Positions 20,077 through 31,888 of a stretch of 64,000 bases of DNA are shown here, in pieces (positions within the stretch are counted from its first letter, which is position 1; every line of letters starts with the position of its first letter). Origin of the DNA: Sporosarcina sp. FSL W7-1349 (GTDB lineage: Bacteria > Bacillota > Bacilli > Bacillales_A > Planococcaceae); the NCBI RefSeq assembly GCF_038003045.1, contig NZ_JBBOOK010000002.1, positions 558,001 to 622,000 of the forward strand. Direction: 5' to 3'. A program made the translations under genes and the position numbers. Below the pieces are notes generated by a model that worked only from the letters and a program-made list of their open reading frames with translations, made no database searches and was not told the origin of the DNA.

Positions 20077-20361
20077 TCAGATTTCGAAAAGTTCGATGTC
20101 TTTCGAGTCTGCAGTTAGAGTAACAATCGCTTTACGGCGTTTGTTTGTGTAACCTGCATGACGACCCATACGTTTGAACTTGCCTTTGTAGTTCTGAACG
20201 TTGACTTTTTCAACGTCTACACCGAAGATTTCTTCGACTGCTTGTTTGATGTGCGTTTTATTCGCACGAGTGTCGACTTCGAATGTATATTTCCTGAATT
20301 CCATTTGTTCAGAAGAACGCTCGGTAATGACCGGACGTTTTAATACATCACGTGCTTCCAT
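20077..20361 (-). CDS. rplW: 50S ribosomal protein L23
   Basis: 94 residues, [17 protein letters not shown] start. L23 at the tunnel exit is the docking site for trigger factor and SRP. The start ATG overlaps the rplD stop (TAATG), indicating coupled translation. Confidence 0.99.
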   Translation of the reverse strand: MEARDVLKRPVITERSSEQMEFRKYTFEVDTRANKTHIKQAVEEIFGVDVEKVNVQNYKGKFKRMGRHAGYTNKRRKAIVTLTADSKDIELFEI

Positions 20362-20984
20362 TAACCAAGCACCTCCTCTACTTTTTGGACTGCTGCTTTC
20401 GTCATGACAAGTTTGTCATGTCCGACAAGGTCAAGAACGTTAATGCCGTTTGCAGTGACGACGCTGACACCAGGGATGTTACGTGCAGATAGTGCAACTG
20501 TTTCATCTAGATCAGCTGTGACGATCAATGCTTTTTTGTCGATAGAAAGAGCGGATAGAACTTTCAAGAATTCTTTTGTTTTTGGCGCATCAAATGAAAG
20601 TCCTTCAAGAACGATTAGGTTCTCTTCACGTACTTTTGAAGAAAGTGCAGAGCGAAGAGCCAATCTGCGGACTTTTTTCGGCAATTTGTAGCTGTAGCTA
20701 CGTGGTGCTGGACCGAATACGATACCACCGCCACGCCATTGTGGTGAACGGATGGAACCTTGACGTGCACGTCCAGTCCCTTTTTGGCGCCATGGTTTAC
20801 GGCCGCCGCCAGCGACTTCCGCGCGTGTTTTTACTTTATGGTTCCCTTGGCGCAAAGAAGCGCGTTGTTGAACCAATGTTTCGAATAGGACTGCTTCATT
20901 CGGCTCGATTCCGAAGATCGCATCGTTCAGTTCGATGTCGCCGACAGCAGAACCAGTCTGGTTTAGTACGGATACTTTAGGCAT
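20361..20984 (-). CDS. rplD: 50S ribosomal protein L4
   Basis: 207 residues, [19 protein letters not shown], with the extended loop [19 protein letters not shown] (about 62-82) that reaches into the exit tunnel. In E. coli L4 represses the S10 operon; in Bacillales this is not established. Overlaps rplW by one base. Confidence 0.99.
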   Translation of the reverse strand: MPKVSVLNQTGSAVGDIELNDAIFGIEPNEAVLFETLVQQRASLRQGNHKVKTRAEVAGGGRKPWRQKGTGRARQGSIRSPQWRGGGIVFGPAPRSYSYKLPKKVRRLALRSALSSKVREENLIVLEGLSFDAPKTKEFLKVLSALSIDKKALIVTADLDETVALSARNIPGVSVVTANGINVLDLVGHDKLVMTKAAVQKVEEVLG

Positions 20985-21012
20985 TCTGTTTTCCTCCTTC
21001 CTTTACTGATAA

Positions 21013-21642
21013 TCAGTTTCCTTTTACGGCACTTTTCACTTGGATTAGTGATTTGCGTGCTCCAGGAATGTTTCCTTTAACGAGTAGCAGATTGCGTTCT
21101 GCATCCACCCGTGCGATTTCTAGGTTTTGGATTGTTACGGTTTTACCGCCAGTACGTCCAGGGAGCTTTTTCCCTTTGAATACGCGTTGTCCGTCAACCG
21201 CACCCATGGAACCGGGACGACGGTGGTAACGGGAACCGTGGGACATAGGTCCGCGTGATTGTCCGTGGCGTTTGATAACACCTTGGAATCCTTTACCTTT
21301 TGATGTTCCTGTAATGTCGACGATATCGCCTTCTGCGAATGTATCGACTTTGACTTCCTGACCAACTTCGTACCCATTTACGTCTAATCCGCGGAATTCG
21401 CGAATGAAGCGCTTAGGTGCCGTTTCAGCTTTTGCAACGTGGCCTTTTTCAGGTTTGTTTGCAAGCTTTTCACGTTTATCTTCAAATCCAAGTTGGATTG
21501 CTTCGTAACCGTCCGTTTCAGCAGTTTTCTTTTGAAGAACTACGTTTGGAGCAGCTTCGATAACAGTCACTGGGATCAGATCGCCGTTTTCAGCAAAGAT
21601 TTGCGTCATACCGACTTTTCTTCCTAAGATTCCTTTGGTCAT
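21013..21642 (-). CDS. rplC: 50S ribosomal protein L3
   Basis: 209 residues, [16 protein letters not shown] and the long loop [17 protein letters not shown] that reaches the peptidyl transferase centre. Early-assembly protein. Second gene of the S10 operon, 43 bp after rpsJ. Confidence 0.99.
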   Translation of the reverse strand: MTKGILGRKVGMTQIFAENGDLIPVTVIEAAPNVVLQKKTAETDGYEAIQLGFEDKREKLANKPEKGHVAKAETAPKRFIREFRGLDVNGYEVGQEVKVDTFAEGDIVDITGTSKGKGFQGVIKRHGQSRGPMSHGSRYHRRPGSMGAVDGQRVFKGKKLPGRTGGKTVTIQNLEIARVDAERNLLLVKGNIPGARKSLIQVKSAVKGN

Positions 21643-21685
21643 TTGTCACACCTCCTGAATTAATGTGAATAATATTTTTTATCAA

Positions 21686-22117
<432 letters not shown>

Positions 22118-22122
22118 TCAAC

Positions 22123-22151
22123 ATTATACATAAAGAAAAAGAATCCCGCAA
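22123..22151 (-). promoter_or_regulatory. Sigma-A promoter for the S10-spc-alpha operon
   Basis: Minus strand TTGCGG (22146-22151), 17-bp spacer, perfect TATAAT (22123-22128), 130 bp upstream of rpsJ. Confidence 0.7.
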
Positions 22152-22310
22152 GCCTTTTGCCGAAATTCTTTCTAAGACTTTATTATTATAAACTCATCCC
22201 GCTTGTAATGCAAGGTTGTCACTAATAGTCCGAACATTTTTGCTAGACGGGGAGTGAGTGGAGTGGCGATTGAGAGGGTGCTGTATGGGGTATTTTCGGG
22301 AGGACAAGTG

Positions 22311-22600
22311 GGTATAAGCGCGGGATACGTGGTTATGAGCGCGAACAGCGTTGTCTGAAAAGACCGTATCAGTAATTCCACAATAGTTTCGTTATCCTGT
22401 AGAATCTATTAGCGCTTGTACAAAGTTATCAGCGTTCTATCAAAGATATCAGCTTTGGCACCGAGTTATCAGCACTTGCGCGAAGTTATCGGCATTCCGC
22501 CATAGTTATCAGCTCTAGCGAAAAGTTATCAGCATTTGCGCAATTTTAATGTTATCAGCCCTGATACGAATATCAGCACCTCATCATAGTTATCAACATT
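22311..22600. repeat. Degenerate 20-bp phased tandem array (core GTTATCAGC)
   Basis: The core TATCAGC or a near variant begins at 22407, 22427, 22447, 22467, 22487, 22507 and 22527, exactly 20 bp apart, with further copies at 22367, 22393, 22553, 22571 and 22591. Two related GGTATAAGCGCG/GGTTATGAGCGCG copies at 22311 and 22331 are also 20 bp apart. The 11 bases between cores vary. Twenty is not a multiple of three and no frame stays open, so it is non-coding. I recognise no named repeat family. Confidence 0.85.
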
Positions 22601-22720
22601 TGCACATCCATCAGTGCGGCGCCCAAATTTGATTAACCCAATTCCCAAGTTGCGAGCACCTTCTATTAGACACCAGGCGCCCTTTCTTCCTTATTGCAAC
22701 CTGCTATTTCCAAGCAAATC

Positions 22721-22747
22721 AAAAACCCGCCACGGGGGGCGGGTTTT
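22721..22747 (-). terminator. Intrinsic terminator after tufA
   Basis: AAAACCCGCC (22722-22731) and GGCGGGTTTT (22738-22747), 10-bp perfect stem with a six-base loop, followed on the minus strand by another T. It ends the str operon 20 bp after the tufA stop. The interval 22601-22720 shows nothing else. Confidence 0.9.
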
Positions 22748-22766
22748 CATTCGCGCGAATGTATGA

Positions 22767-23954
<1,188 letters not shown>

Positions 23955-24082
23955 CTTGGAAATCCTCCTTAAAATATAAAAGTTTTGTATTTCTATAGCT
24001 ACGGGTGCCAGCGGAGCAAGGGGCTCCACCAACTACCCATATCTTACAAGGATTCATGGTCGGAAACAAGAACGAGTTCTTA

Positions 24083-26161
24083 TTACTGACCTTTATTTTT
24101 CTTGATAACTTCTTCTGAAATGGATTTCGGAACTTCTTCGTAGTGATCGAATACCATGGAGAAGACTCCACGGCCTTGCGTGTTAGAACGAAGAGATGTT
24201 GCATAACCGAACATTTCAGCAAGTGGTACCATTGCACGTACGACTTGTGCGTTACCGCGGGCTTCCATACCTTCTACGCGTCCACGGCGTGAAGTGATGT
24301 CACCCATGATGTCGCCCATGTATTCTTCCGGAATGATGACTTCTACTTTCATCATCGGCTCAAGAAGAACTGGGTTAACTTTCGATACAGCGTTTTTCAA
24401 TGCCATGGAAGCGGCAATTTTGAACGCCATTTCGTTGGAGTCAACATCGTGGTAAGAACCATCGAATAGACGTGCTTTAATATCGATCAATGGATAGCCG
24501 GCGATAACCCCGTTGTCAAGCGAGTCACGTAGACCTGCTTCAACTGCTGGGATGTACTCACGCGGAACAACCCCACCGACGATTGCGTTTTCGAATTCGA
24601 AACCTTTTCCTTCTTCGTTCGGGGAGAATTCGATCCATACGTGACCGAACTGACCACGACCACCTGACTGACGTACGAATTTACCTTCGACTTCAGCAGA
24701 TTGACGGAATGTTTCACGGTAGGAAACTTGTGGAGCCCCTACGTTCGCTTCCACTTTAAATTCACGTCTCAAGCGGTCAACAATGATGTCAAGGTGAAGT
24801 TCACCCATACCAGCAATGATAACTTCGCCTGTTTCTTGGTCTGTATGTGCACGGAACGTCGGGTCTTCTTCTTGCAACTTGGCAAGGGCTTGACCCATTT
24901 TGTCTTGGTCCGCTTTTGTTTTCGGTTCGATCGCAACCGAAATAACCGGCTCGGGGAATTCCATGGACTCCAGGATGATTGGCGCTTTGTCGTCACAAAG
25001 CGTGTCGCCTGTTCCTGTGTCTTTCAAACCAACTGCTGCAGCGATTTCACCTGCATGCACTTCCGAGATTTCTTCACGGCTGTTCGCGTGCATTTGTAGG
25101 ATACGACCTACACGCTCACGTTTGCCTTTTGACGAGTTCAATACGTATGAACCGGATTGAAGTACGCCGGAATAGATACGGAAGAATGTAAGTTTCCCGA
25201 CAAACGGGTCTGTCATAACTTTGAACGCAAGAGCAGAGAATGGCTCGTTGTCGTCTGAATGACGTTCTTCCTCTTCTTCAGAGTCAGGGTTCATCCCCTT
25301 CATCGGAGGAATGTCAATCGGTGATGGAAGGTAGTCGACAACCGCGTCAAGCACAAGTTGGACCCCTTTGTTCTTGAAGGCAGTACCACAAACGACCGGA
25401 TAGAACTCAACTGCAAGTGTTGCTTTACGAATTGCAGTCTTGATTTCTTCCACTGTTAGTTCTTCGCCGCCGAGATATTTTTCCATGAGATCTTCATCAA
25501 AGTCAACGATTGCTTCGATTAGTTTCTCGCGGTATTCTTCAGCTTGCGCACGGTACTCTTCCGGGATTTCCTCAATAGTTGTATCTGTTCCAAGGTCATT
25601 CCCGTACATTGTCGCTTTCATCTCGACAAGGTCGATGATTCCGCTGAATGTATCTTCCGCACCAATCGGTAATTGGATTGGATGTGCATTCGCTTGAAGA
25701 CGGTCATGAAGTGTCTTCACTGCATATAGGAAGTCCGCACCCGTTTTGTCCATTTTGTTGACAAATACAAGACGTGGAACACCATATGTCGTAGCTTGAC
25801 GCCATACCGTTTCAGTTTGAGGCTCAACACCTGATTGAGCATCAAGAACTGTAACTGCACCATCAAGTACACGAAGTGAACGTTCTACTTCGACTGTGAA
25901 GTCTACGTGTCCTGGTGTGTCGATGATGTTAACACGGTGGCCTTTCCATTGTGCTGTAGTGGCAGCGGAAGTGATCGTGATTCCACGTTCTTGCTCCTGC
26001 TCCATCCAGTCCATTTGGGAAGCCCCTTCGTGCGTTTCACCGATCTTGTGGATCTTACCAGTGTAAAAAAGGATCCGCTCTGTCGTCGTCGTTTTACCGG
26101 CGTCGATGTGAGCCATGATACCAATGTTACGAGTATTCTCTAAGGAGAACTCTCTAGCCAT
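24083..26161 (-). CDS. fusA: Elongation factor G
   Basis: 692 residues, five domains; GTPase motifs AHIDAGKT at 17-24, DTPGHVDF and NKMD. EF-G drives translocation and, with RRF, recycling. Domain III and the switch regions show no unusual insertions. In the str operon between rpsG and tufA. The 259 bp upstream to rpsG hold a CATTCAGC/GCTGAATG inverted repeat (26202-26209, 26261-26268) but no gene. Confidence 0.99.
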   Translation of the reverse strand: MAREFSLENTRNIGIMAHIDAGKTTTTERILFYTGKIHKIGETHEGASQMDWMEQEQERGITITSAATTAQWKGHRVNIIDTPGHVDFTVEVERSLRVLDGAVTVLDAQSGVEPQTETVWRQATTYGVPRLVFVNKMDKTGADFLYAVKTLHDRLQANAHPIQLPIGAEDTFSGIIDLVEMKATMYGNDLGTDTTIEEIPEEYRAQAEEYREKLIEAIVDFDEDLMEKYLGGEELTVEEIKTAIRKATLAVEFYPVVCGTAFKNKGVQLVLDAVVDYLPSPIDIPPMKGMNPDSEEEEERHSDDNEPFSALAFKVMTDPFVGKLTFFRIYSGVLQSGSYVLNSSKGKRERVGRILQMHANSREEISEVHAGEIAAAVGLKDTGTGDTLCDDKAPIILESMEFPEPVISVAIEPKTKADQDKMGQALAKLQEEDPTFRAHTDQETGEVIIAGMGELHLDIIVDRLRREFKVEANVGAPQVSYRETFRQSAEVEGKFVRQSGGRGQFGHVWIEFSPNEEGKGFEFENAIVGGVVPREYIPAVEAGLRDSLDNGVIAGYPLIDIKARLFDGSYHDVDSNEMAFKIAASMALKNAVSKVNPVLLEPMMKVEVIIPEEYMGDIMGDITSRRGRVEGMEARGNAQVVRAMVPLAEMFGYATSLRSNTQGRGVFSMVFDHYEEVPKSISEEVIKKNKGQ

Positions 26162-26420
26162 TTTGTATATCTCCTTCCGATTCGGATTAGAGTATTCACT
26201 TCATTCAGCAAATAGAAGCGGCTGAAACAGATGCCACCCGCTCCTTTGGATTAGTGGCCAGCTGAATGTAAAAATGGATGTCCAATTCAAACGGGGCAAT
26301 GTGAAATTGCGCATTGAAAGCGCCGTTGATGATTGCCCGGACTTTTCGGCAGGCAATCCTGAATCCGGATGGACCCTCGATCGCCTAACGAAAAGACCTG
26401 TTAAATTAGACCATCCGATC

Positions 26421-26891
26421 TTACCAGCGGTAGTGAGCGAATGCTTTGTTCGCTTCCGCCATTTTGTGCATTTCTTCACGACGTTTTACGGAAGCACCTG
26501 TGTTGTTGGAAGCGTCAAGAATTTCGTTCGCAAGACGTTCTTCCATCGTTTTTTCACCGCGGCTGCGGGAATAGTTCACAAGGTAACGAAGGCCGAGAGT
26601 CGTACGGCGATCCGGACGGACTTCAACTGGAACTTGGTAGTTCGCTCCACCTACACGGCGTGCGCGGACCTCAAGTACAGGCATAACATTGTTAAGCGCT
26701 GCTTCGAATACTTCGATTGGATCCTTTCCGGAACGTTCTCTGATAAGTTCGAACGCACCATAGAGGATTTTTTGGGATGTACCTTTTTTACCGTCAACCA
26801 TCATTTTGTTGATGAGACGTGAGACGAGTTTCGAATTATAAATTGGATCCGGAAGTACGTCACGTTTTGCAACAGGACCTTTACGAGGCAT
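26421..26891 (-). CDS. rpsG: 30S ribosomal protein S7
   Basis: 156 residues, [20 protein letters not shown] start and [14 protein letters not shown] end. S7 nucleates 30S head assembly and lines the E site; in E. coli it represses the str operon. 38 bp after rpsL. Confidence 0.99.
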   Translation of the reverse strand: MPRKGPVAKRDVLPDPIYNSKLVSRLINKMMVDGKKGTSQKILYGAFELIRERSGKDPIEVFEAALNNVMPVLEVRARRVGGANYQVPVEVRPDRRTTLGLRYLVNYSRSRGEKTMEERLANEILDASNNTGASVKRREEMHKMAEANKAFAHYRW

Positions 26892-26929
26892 GTTGTTTTC
26901 CTCCTTTCGAGATGATCAGTTCAGAATGA

Positions 26930-27349
26930 TTATTTCTTTTCTTTTGGTTTTTTCGCACCGTACATAGAACGGCTTTGCATACGACCTGTAACTCCAGCAG
27001 TGTCAAGCGCACCACGAACGATGTGGTAACGAACACCCGGTAAGTCTTTTACACGACCGCCGCGGATTAGCACAACGCTGTGCTCTTGCAGGTTGTGGCC
27101 TTCACCCGGGATATATGCGTTAACTTCCAACGAGTTCGTCAAACGTACACGTGCATATTTACGAAGAGCCGAGTTCGGTTTCTTCGGTGTCATTGTACCA
27201 ACACGTGTGCAGACACCCCGTTTTTGTGGAGAGTTTACGTTGGTCATTGACTTTTTGAAGCTGTTGTAAGTTTTTCCGAGCGCTGGTGATTTAGATCCTG
27301 CCACTTTCGATTTACGTGGTTTGCGGACCAATTGGTTAATTGTAGGCAT
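26930..27349 (-). CDS. rpsL: 30S ribosomal protein S12
   Basis: 139 residues from [16 protein letters not shown]. The decoding-centre segments [11 protein letters not shown] and [16 protein letters not shown] are present with the wild-type lysines, so no streptomycin-resistance change is apparent. ATG at 27349, behind AAAGGAGG, is chosen over a 32-codon upstream extension of the frame. Confidence 0.98.
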   Translation of the reverse strand: MPTINQLVRKPRKSKVAGSKSPALGKTYNSFKKSMTNVNSPQKRGVCTRVGTMTPKKPNSALRKYARVRLTNSLEVNAYIPGEGHNLQEHSVVLIRGGRVKDLPGVRYHIVRGALDTAGVTGRMQSRSMYGAKKPKEKK

Positions 27350-27451
27350 CGGTTTTTCCTCCTTTCGAACATGGTTTAGTAATACCACACATCCAGGTGG
27401 TTCATTTTTTGGGTAAAAACAAAGTCTTTGTGTTAATTCACACAAAAACCA

Positions 27452-27700
27452 TTATCCAGTGATTGCAACTACTGCTGCTCCGACTTGTATGCCACACGCA
27501 TTTCCGAGCTTTTCCCTCGACTCTACGTAGTTGACAGGTACGCCGTGAGATTCCGCTGCTTCCAATACCGGAGTGACGACTCGCCCTTCGGCATCCTTTG
27601 CAATGATGACCTCAATCACGTTGCCGGCGCGTATTGCTTTCACTGTCTGCTTTGTACCGATGATCGTCTTTTTTGCCTGTTCGACTTTTTCATAAGACAT
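27452..27700 (-). CDS. rplGB: L7Ae-family kink-turn-binding protein (YbxF/RplGB)
   Basis: 82 residues, [19 protein letters not shown]7Ae/L30e fold with the RNA-binding [14 protein letters not shown]. subtilis YbxF binds kink-turns such as those in SAM riboswitches; its role on the ribosome is uncertain. ATG at 27700 is 8 bases after GGAGG; the frame extends five codons. First gene of the str operon, right behind a near-perfect promoter. Confidence 0.95.
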   Translation of the reverse strand: MSYEKVEQAKKTIIGTKQTVKAIRAGNVIEVIIAKDAEGRVVTPVLEAAESHGVPVNYVESREKLGNACGIQVGAAVVAITG

Positions 27701-27745
27701 GAGCATATCCTCCAAAGCGCAGACATTTAACTATCAACCTTTTGT

Positions 27746-27774
27746 ATATTATCACCTGAAGATAAAACTGTCAA
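27746..27774 (-). promoter_or_regulatory. Sigma-A promoter for the str operon
   Basis: Minus strand perfect TTGACA (27769-27774), 17-bp spacer, TAATAT (27746-27751), 45 bp before rplGB and just after the rpoC terminator. Confidence 0.85.
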
Positions 27775-27783
27775 CACATAATG

Positions 27784-27820
27784 GAAAAGACGGGGGGATT
27801 TTTTTATGCCCCCCGTTTTC
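27784..27820 (-). terminator. Intrinsic terminator after rpoC
   Basis: CGGGGGG (27791-27797) pairs with CCCCCCG (27809-27815), extended by GAAAA/TTTTC with a two-base bulge; T tract on the minus strand. It separates the rpoBC and str transcripts. Confidence 0.85.
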
Positions 27821-27831
27821 CGGATTTGCCT

Positions 27832-30800
27832 TTATTCCGCTGCAACTTTTTCGGACATGCTATCCTCTTCGTCATGCACCATTTCAATATGGCGATAACG
27901 CTGCATTCCTGTTCCAGCCGGCACCAGTTTCCCGATGATGACATTCTCTTTCAGGCCGAGCAATTCATCGGTTTTCCCTTTGATCGCCGCATCTGTCAAG
28001 ACACGCGTCGTCTCTTGGAAAGACGCCGCCGATAGGAAGGATTCCGTCTCGAGCGAGGCTTTTGTAATCCCGAGAATGACAGGTCGGCATGTAGCTGGCA
28101 CTTTGCCAACTTGCAATACCTCTGCATTTGCTTCAGCGAATTGATGGATATCGAGCAAGGATCCTGGAAGCAGATCGGTGTCTCCCGCTTCGATGACGCG
28201 GACTTTCCGCAGCATTTGACGGACCATGACCTCGACGTGCTTATCGCCGATTTCAACCCCTTGCATACGATATACTTTCTGAACTTCTTTCAGCAGATAC
28301 TCCTGAACCGTTGCAACATCTTTTACGACAATCAATTCTTTCGGATCGATCGAACCTTCCGTAATAACTTCGCCTCGGTCAATCGTATCGCCGATTTCCA
28401 CTTTCAGACGGGCATTATATGGAGCCAAGTATTTGCGCGTTTCCACTTCGCCTTGAATCGTGATTTCTTTCTGGCCTTCCCGAATTTCATCGATGTCGAC
28501 GATTTCCCCTTTGATTTCCGAAATAACCGCTTGCCCTTTCGGATTCCGCGCTTCGAAAATCTCTTGGATACGCGGAAGACCTTGTGTGATATCGTCCCCT
28601 GCAACCCCACCTGTATGGAACGTACGCATCGTAAGCTGTGTTCCCGGTTCACCGATCGATTGAGCCGCAATGATTCCGACCGCTTCGCCGACTTCGACCT
28701 TTTCGCCTGTCGCAAGGTTGATACCGTAACATTTCTTACATACGCCGTGTTTTGTGTTACAAGTGAATGCAGAACGGATCGATACCTCTTCGATGCCCGC
28801 TTCCATGATGATACGGGCGGTATCTGCAGTGATCAACGCATCTTTCTGCAAGATCACTTCATTCGTTTCAGGATGGTAGATCGTTTTCTTCGCATGGCGG
28901 CCTTCGATACGTTCATCGAGGCTTTCGATGATTTCCGTACCTTCTGTCAACGCTTTGACTTCCAATCCGCGATCCGTGCCACAATCGTCTTCACGGACGA
29001 TGACGTCTTGCGCCACGTCAACAAGTCGACGAGTCAAGTAACCGGAGTCGGCAGTTTTCAACGCCGTATCCGCCAGACCTTTCCGCGCACCGTGCGTGGA
29101 GATGAAGTACTCGAGTACCGTCAGCCCTTCACGGAACGAGGATTTAATCGGAAGTTCGATGATCCGCCCAGCCGGGTTGGCCATCAGACCACGCATTCCC
29201 GCGAGCTGTGTAAAGTTGGATGCGTTACCCCGGGCACCGGAGTCACTCATCATGTAAATCGGGTTCGTATGTTCCAGGGAGTCCATCAGCTTATCCTGAA
29301 TGACATCCTTAGCATGGCTCCAATACGAAATGACACGGTCATACCGTTCTTCTTCCGTGATCAAACCACGGCGGAATTGCTGCATGACTTTATCTACTTT
29401 ATCTTGCGCTTCCTGTAAGATTTCGTCCTTGTTCGGCAATACGACGATATCGGAAATACCGATTGTAATACCAGCCCGTGTGGAATATTTGAAACCGAGG
29501 TCTTTCATCCGGTCCAACATCCGGGACGTTTCTGTAATGTGGAAACGTTTGAAGATTTCCGCGATAATATTCCCCAAAATTTTCTTCTTGAACGGCGGAA
29601 CGATTTTCATTTCTTTCAAATGCTCTTTCGGATCCACCGTTCCCGGAATGAAATATTTCTCCGGCGTTTCGATTTGCAAGTTGAAATCCGTCGGTTCATT
29701 AATATAAGGGAATGATTCCGGCAAGATTTCGTTAAAGACGATTTTTCCGACAGTCGTCAGGAGAAGCTGTCTATTCTGCTCTTCCGTAAACGTCGGGTTT
29801 TTCAAAGAACCGGCTTGAATCGCAATCCGGGAATGAAGATGGACATGACCGTTCTGGTAGGCGATCAACGCCTCGTTCACATCACGGAAAACAGCTCCTT
29901 CTCCCGTTGCGCCTTCCCGTTCCAATGTGAGGTAATAGTTCCCTAATACCATGTCCTGGGACGGTGTAACAACCGGTTTTCCGTCTTTCGGGTTCAAGAT
30001 ATTCTGAGCCGCAAGCATGAGTAGTCTCGCTTCCGCCTGGGCTTCAGCTGATAGCGGAACGTGAACGGCCATTTGGTCACCGTCGAAGTCAGCATTATAT
30101 GCCGTACATACGAGCGGGTGAAGTGTGATGGCGCGGCCTTCCACTAGGATCGGTTCGAACGCTTGAATTCCAAGACGGTGAAGCGTCGGGGCACGGTTAA
30201 GCAAGACCGGATGCTCCTTGATGACGTCTTCGAGGACATCCCATACTTCCGAATGGAGCCGCTCGATTTTCCGTTTCGCACTTTTGATATTATGCGCCAA
30301 ACCGCGCTCGACCAGTTCTTTCATGACGAACGGTTTGAATAACTCGACGGCCATTTCTTTCGGCAGTCCGCATTGATACATTTTCAAGTTTGGTCCAACA
30401 ACGATAACCGAACGTCCGGAATAGTCTACCCGTTTCCCTAACAAGTTCTGACGGAAACGTCCTTGTTTCCCTTTCAACATATGAGAGAGGGATTTCAATG
30501 GGCGGTTTCCTGGTCCAGTGACCGGGCGGCCGCGACGGCCATTGTCGACGAGGGCATCGACAGCTTCCTGCAGCATCCGTTTTTCGTTCTGGACGATGAT
30601 GCCAGGCGCACCGAGGTCAAGCAGGCGTTTTAGACGGTTGTTCCGGTTGATGACACGACGGTACAAATCGTTTAAGTCGGACGTCGCAAATCGTCCCCCA
30701 TCAAGTTGAACCATTGGACGCAATTCAGGAGGAATGACCGGTAGCACTTCAAGAACCATCCACTCCGGTTTATTGCCGGAATTTCGGAACGACTCGACGA

Positions 30801-31434
30801 CTTCCAGGCGACGAATTGCACGCGTACGGCGTTGTCCTTGGACAGTCTTCAGTTCCTCTTTAAGTGTTTCCATCTCTTTTTCCAAATCAATGGCCATCAG
30901 AAGACGTTCAATCGCCTCCGCACCCATTAACGCTTGGAATTTATTACCGTATTTTTCCCGGTACACGCGATATTCCTTTTCAGAAAGCAATTGCTTTCTT
31001 TCAAGCGGCGTATCCGCCGGGTCCACCACGACGTACGAGGCGAAATAAATGACTTCTTCCAACGCACGTGGTGTCATATCCAAGATGAGGCCCATTCGGC
31101 TTGGAATCCCTTTGAAATACCAAATATGCGTTACTGGTGCAGCAAGTTCGATATGCCCCATTCGTTCACGACGGACTTTTTGCCGAGTCACTTCTACGCC
31201 GCAACGATCGCAGACTACGCCTTTATAGCGCACTCGTTTGTATTTACCGCAATGACATTCCCAATCTTTTGTAGGTCCGAAAATACGTTCACAGAACAGA
31301 CCGTCTTTTTCAGGTTTCAATGTCCGATAGTTGATCGTTTCCGGCTTTTTCACCTCACCATAGGACCAAGATCGAATCTTATCCGGTGAAGCGAGGCCGA
31401 TTTTCATATACTCAAAATTATTAACATCTATCAA
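27832..31434 (-). CDS. rpoC: DNA-directed RNA polymerase subunit beta'
   Basis: 1200 residues. Zinc-binding C60, C62, C75 and C78 in the clamp; catalytic NADFDGDQM with Mg ligands D449, D451 and D453; bridge helix and trigger loop region around [19 protein letters not shown]; second zinc site with [11 protein letters not shown]. The start is TTG at 31432-31434 behind GGGAGGTAGG, at the family position. It is separated from rpoB by an unusually long 454 bp. Confidence 0.99.
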   Translation of the reverse strand: MIDVNNFEYMKIGLASPDKIRSWSYGEVKKPETINYRTLKPEKDGLFCERIFGPTKDWECHCGKYKRVRYKGVVCDRCGVEVTRQKVRRERMGHIELAAPVTHIWYFKGIPSRMGLILDMTPRALEEVIYFASYVVVDPADTPLERKQLLSEKEYRVYREKYGNKFQALMGAEAIERLLMAIDLEKEMETLKEELKTVQGQRRTRAIRRLEVVESFRNSGNKPEWMVLEVLPVIPPELRPMVQLDGGRFATSDLNDLYRRVINRNNRLKRLLDLGAPGIIVQNEKRMLQEAVDALVDNGRRGRPVTGPGNRPLKSLSHMLKGKQGRFRQNLLGKRVDYSGRSVIVVGPNLKMYQCGLPKEMAVELFKPFVMKELVERGLAHNIKSAKRKIERLHSEVWDVLEDVIKEHPVLLNRAPTLHRLGIQAFEPILVEGRAITLHPLVCTAYNADFDGDQMAVHVPLSAEAQAEARLLMLAAQNILNPKDGKPVVTPSQDMVLGNYYLTLEREGATGEGAVFRDVNEALIAYQNGHVHLHSRIAIQAGSLKNPTFTEEQNRQLLLTTVGKIVFNEILPESFPYINEPTDFNLQIETPEKYFIPGTVDPKEHLKEMKIVPPFKKKILGNIIAEIFKRFHITETSRMLDRMKDLGFKYSTRAGITIGISDIVVLPNKDEILQEAQDKVDKVMQQFRRGLITEEERYDRVISYWSHAKDVIQDKLMDSLEHTNPIYMMSDSGARGNASNFTQLAGMRGLMANPAGRIIELPIKSSFREGLTVLEYFISTHGARKGLADTALKTADSGYLTRRLVDVAQDVIVREDDCGTDRGLEVKALTEGTEIIESLDERIEGRHAKKTIYHPETNEVILQKDALITADTARIIMEAGIEEVSIRSAFTCNTKHGVCKKCYGINLATGEKVEVGEAVGIIAAQSIGEPGTQLTMRTFHTGGVAGDDITQGLPRIQEIFEARNPKGQAVISEIKGEIVDIDEIREGQKEITIQGEVETRKYLAPYNARLKVEIGDTIDRGEVITEGSIDPKELIVVKDVATVQEYLLKEVQKVYRMQGVEIGDKHVEVMVRQMLRKVRVIEAGDTDLLPGSLLDIHQFAEANAEVLQVGKVPATCRPVILGITKASLETESFLSAASFQETTRVLTDAAIKGKTDELLGLKENVIIGKLVPAGTGMQRYRHIEMVHDEEDSMSEKVAAE

Positions 31435-31504
31435 GGAGCCTACCTCCCTCTAGTCTTATCACTGCAGTTGGCTTTCCCAAATCAATCGCTATATGAAATG
31501 CACA

Positions 31505-31750
31505 TCACTGTAAACCGTTGCTTTCCGTTCCAAAGTCATTTGCGACGAAAGCGGAGCGGCAGGAGCAGGCGGACGCTTTGCACGGGCATGGCTTCAACCA
31601 ATCGAACAGCGTAGTGTTCGATTTGCCGTATTTCTGCGCATTTTGCAGAAATTAAGGCATCTTCCTGTTGCCAAACGCTACGCTTTTTGGCACAAAGGCC
31701 GTTCTTCGTAACGTCCTTCGCCGGAGTCGCCGCCTTCCACTTCAAGCAAC
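31505..31750 (-). repeat. Structured insert between rpoB and rpoC with three tandem hairpins
   Basis: Three perfect short hairpins follow each other: AATCGAACA/TGTTCGATT (31600-31623), ATTTCTGC/GCAGAAAT (31630-31652) and TGCCAAA/TTTGGCA (31669-31692). The edges read, on the minus strand, GTGGAAGGCGGCGACTCC at about 31730-31748 and GGAACGGAAAGC at about 31523-31534, resembling high-copy intergenic repeats I associate with Bacillales genomes. A 69-codon frame here lacks a ribosome site and protein-like composition. Likely a dispersed REP/MITE-like element; the family is not identified. Confidence 0.55.
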
Positions 31751-31833
31751 TGGAGACACTGAGTACAAATCATTTGCTCATCCTATATATCCTAAACTTT
31801 TCCGTACACATTAAATCCGGACTTTTGCAGATA

Positions 31834-31866
31834 CTGAGAAGGAGCACCAATGGGGCCCCTTCTCAG
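31834..31866 (-). repeat. Hairpin just downstream of rpoB
   Basis: CTGAGAAGG (31834-31842) and CCTTCTCAG (31858-31866), perfect 9 bp. No T tract follows on the minus strand, so it is more likely a processing or stability element than a terminator; read-through into rpoC is needed as no promoter was recognised for rpoC. Confidence 0.6.
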
Positions 31867-31888
31867 CACTTCTTCATCGTTCCGGAAA

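Noticed and set aside
22311..22600. 20-bp array considered as a CRISPR
   Set aside because: Repeat core is about 9 bp and degenerate, period 20 bp, no cas genes; not CRISPR architecture.
26162..26420. Possible gene in the rpsG-fusA spacer
   Set aside because: The minus-strand frame there runs into rpsG in another phase and has no start signal; only a spaced 8-bp inverted repeat is visible.
28111..29418. 435-codon plus-strand open frame opposite rpoC
   Set aside because: Shadow of rpoC on the other strand; composition is not protein-like and there is no ribosome site.
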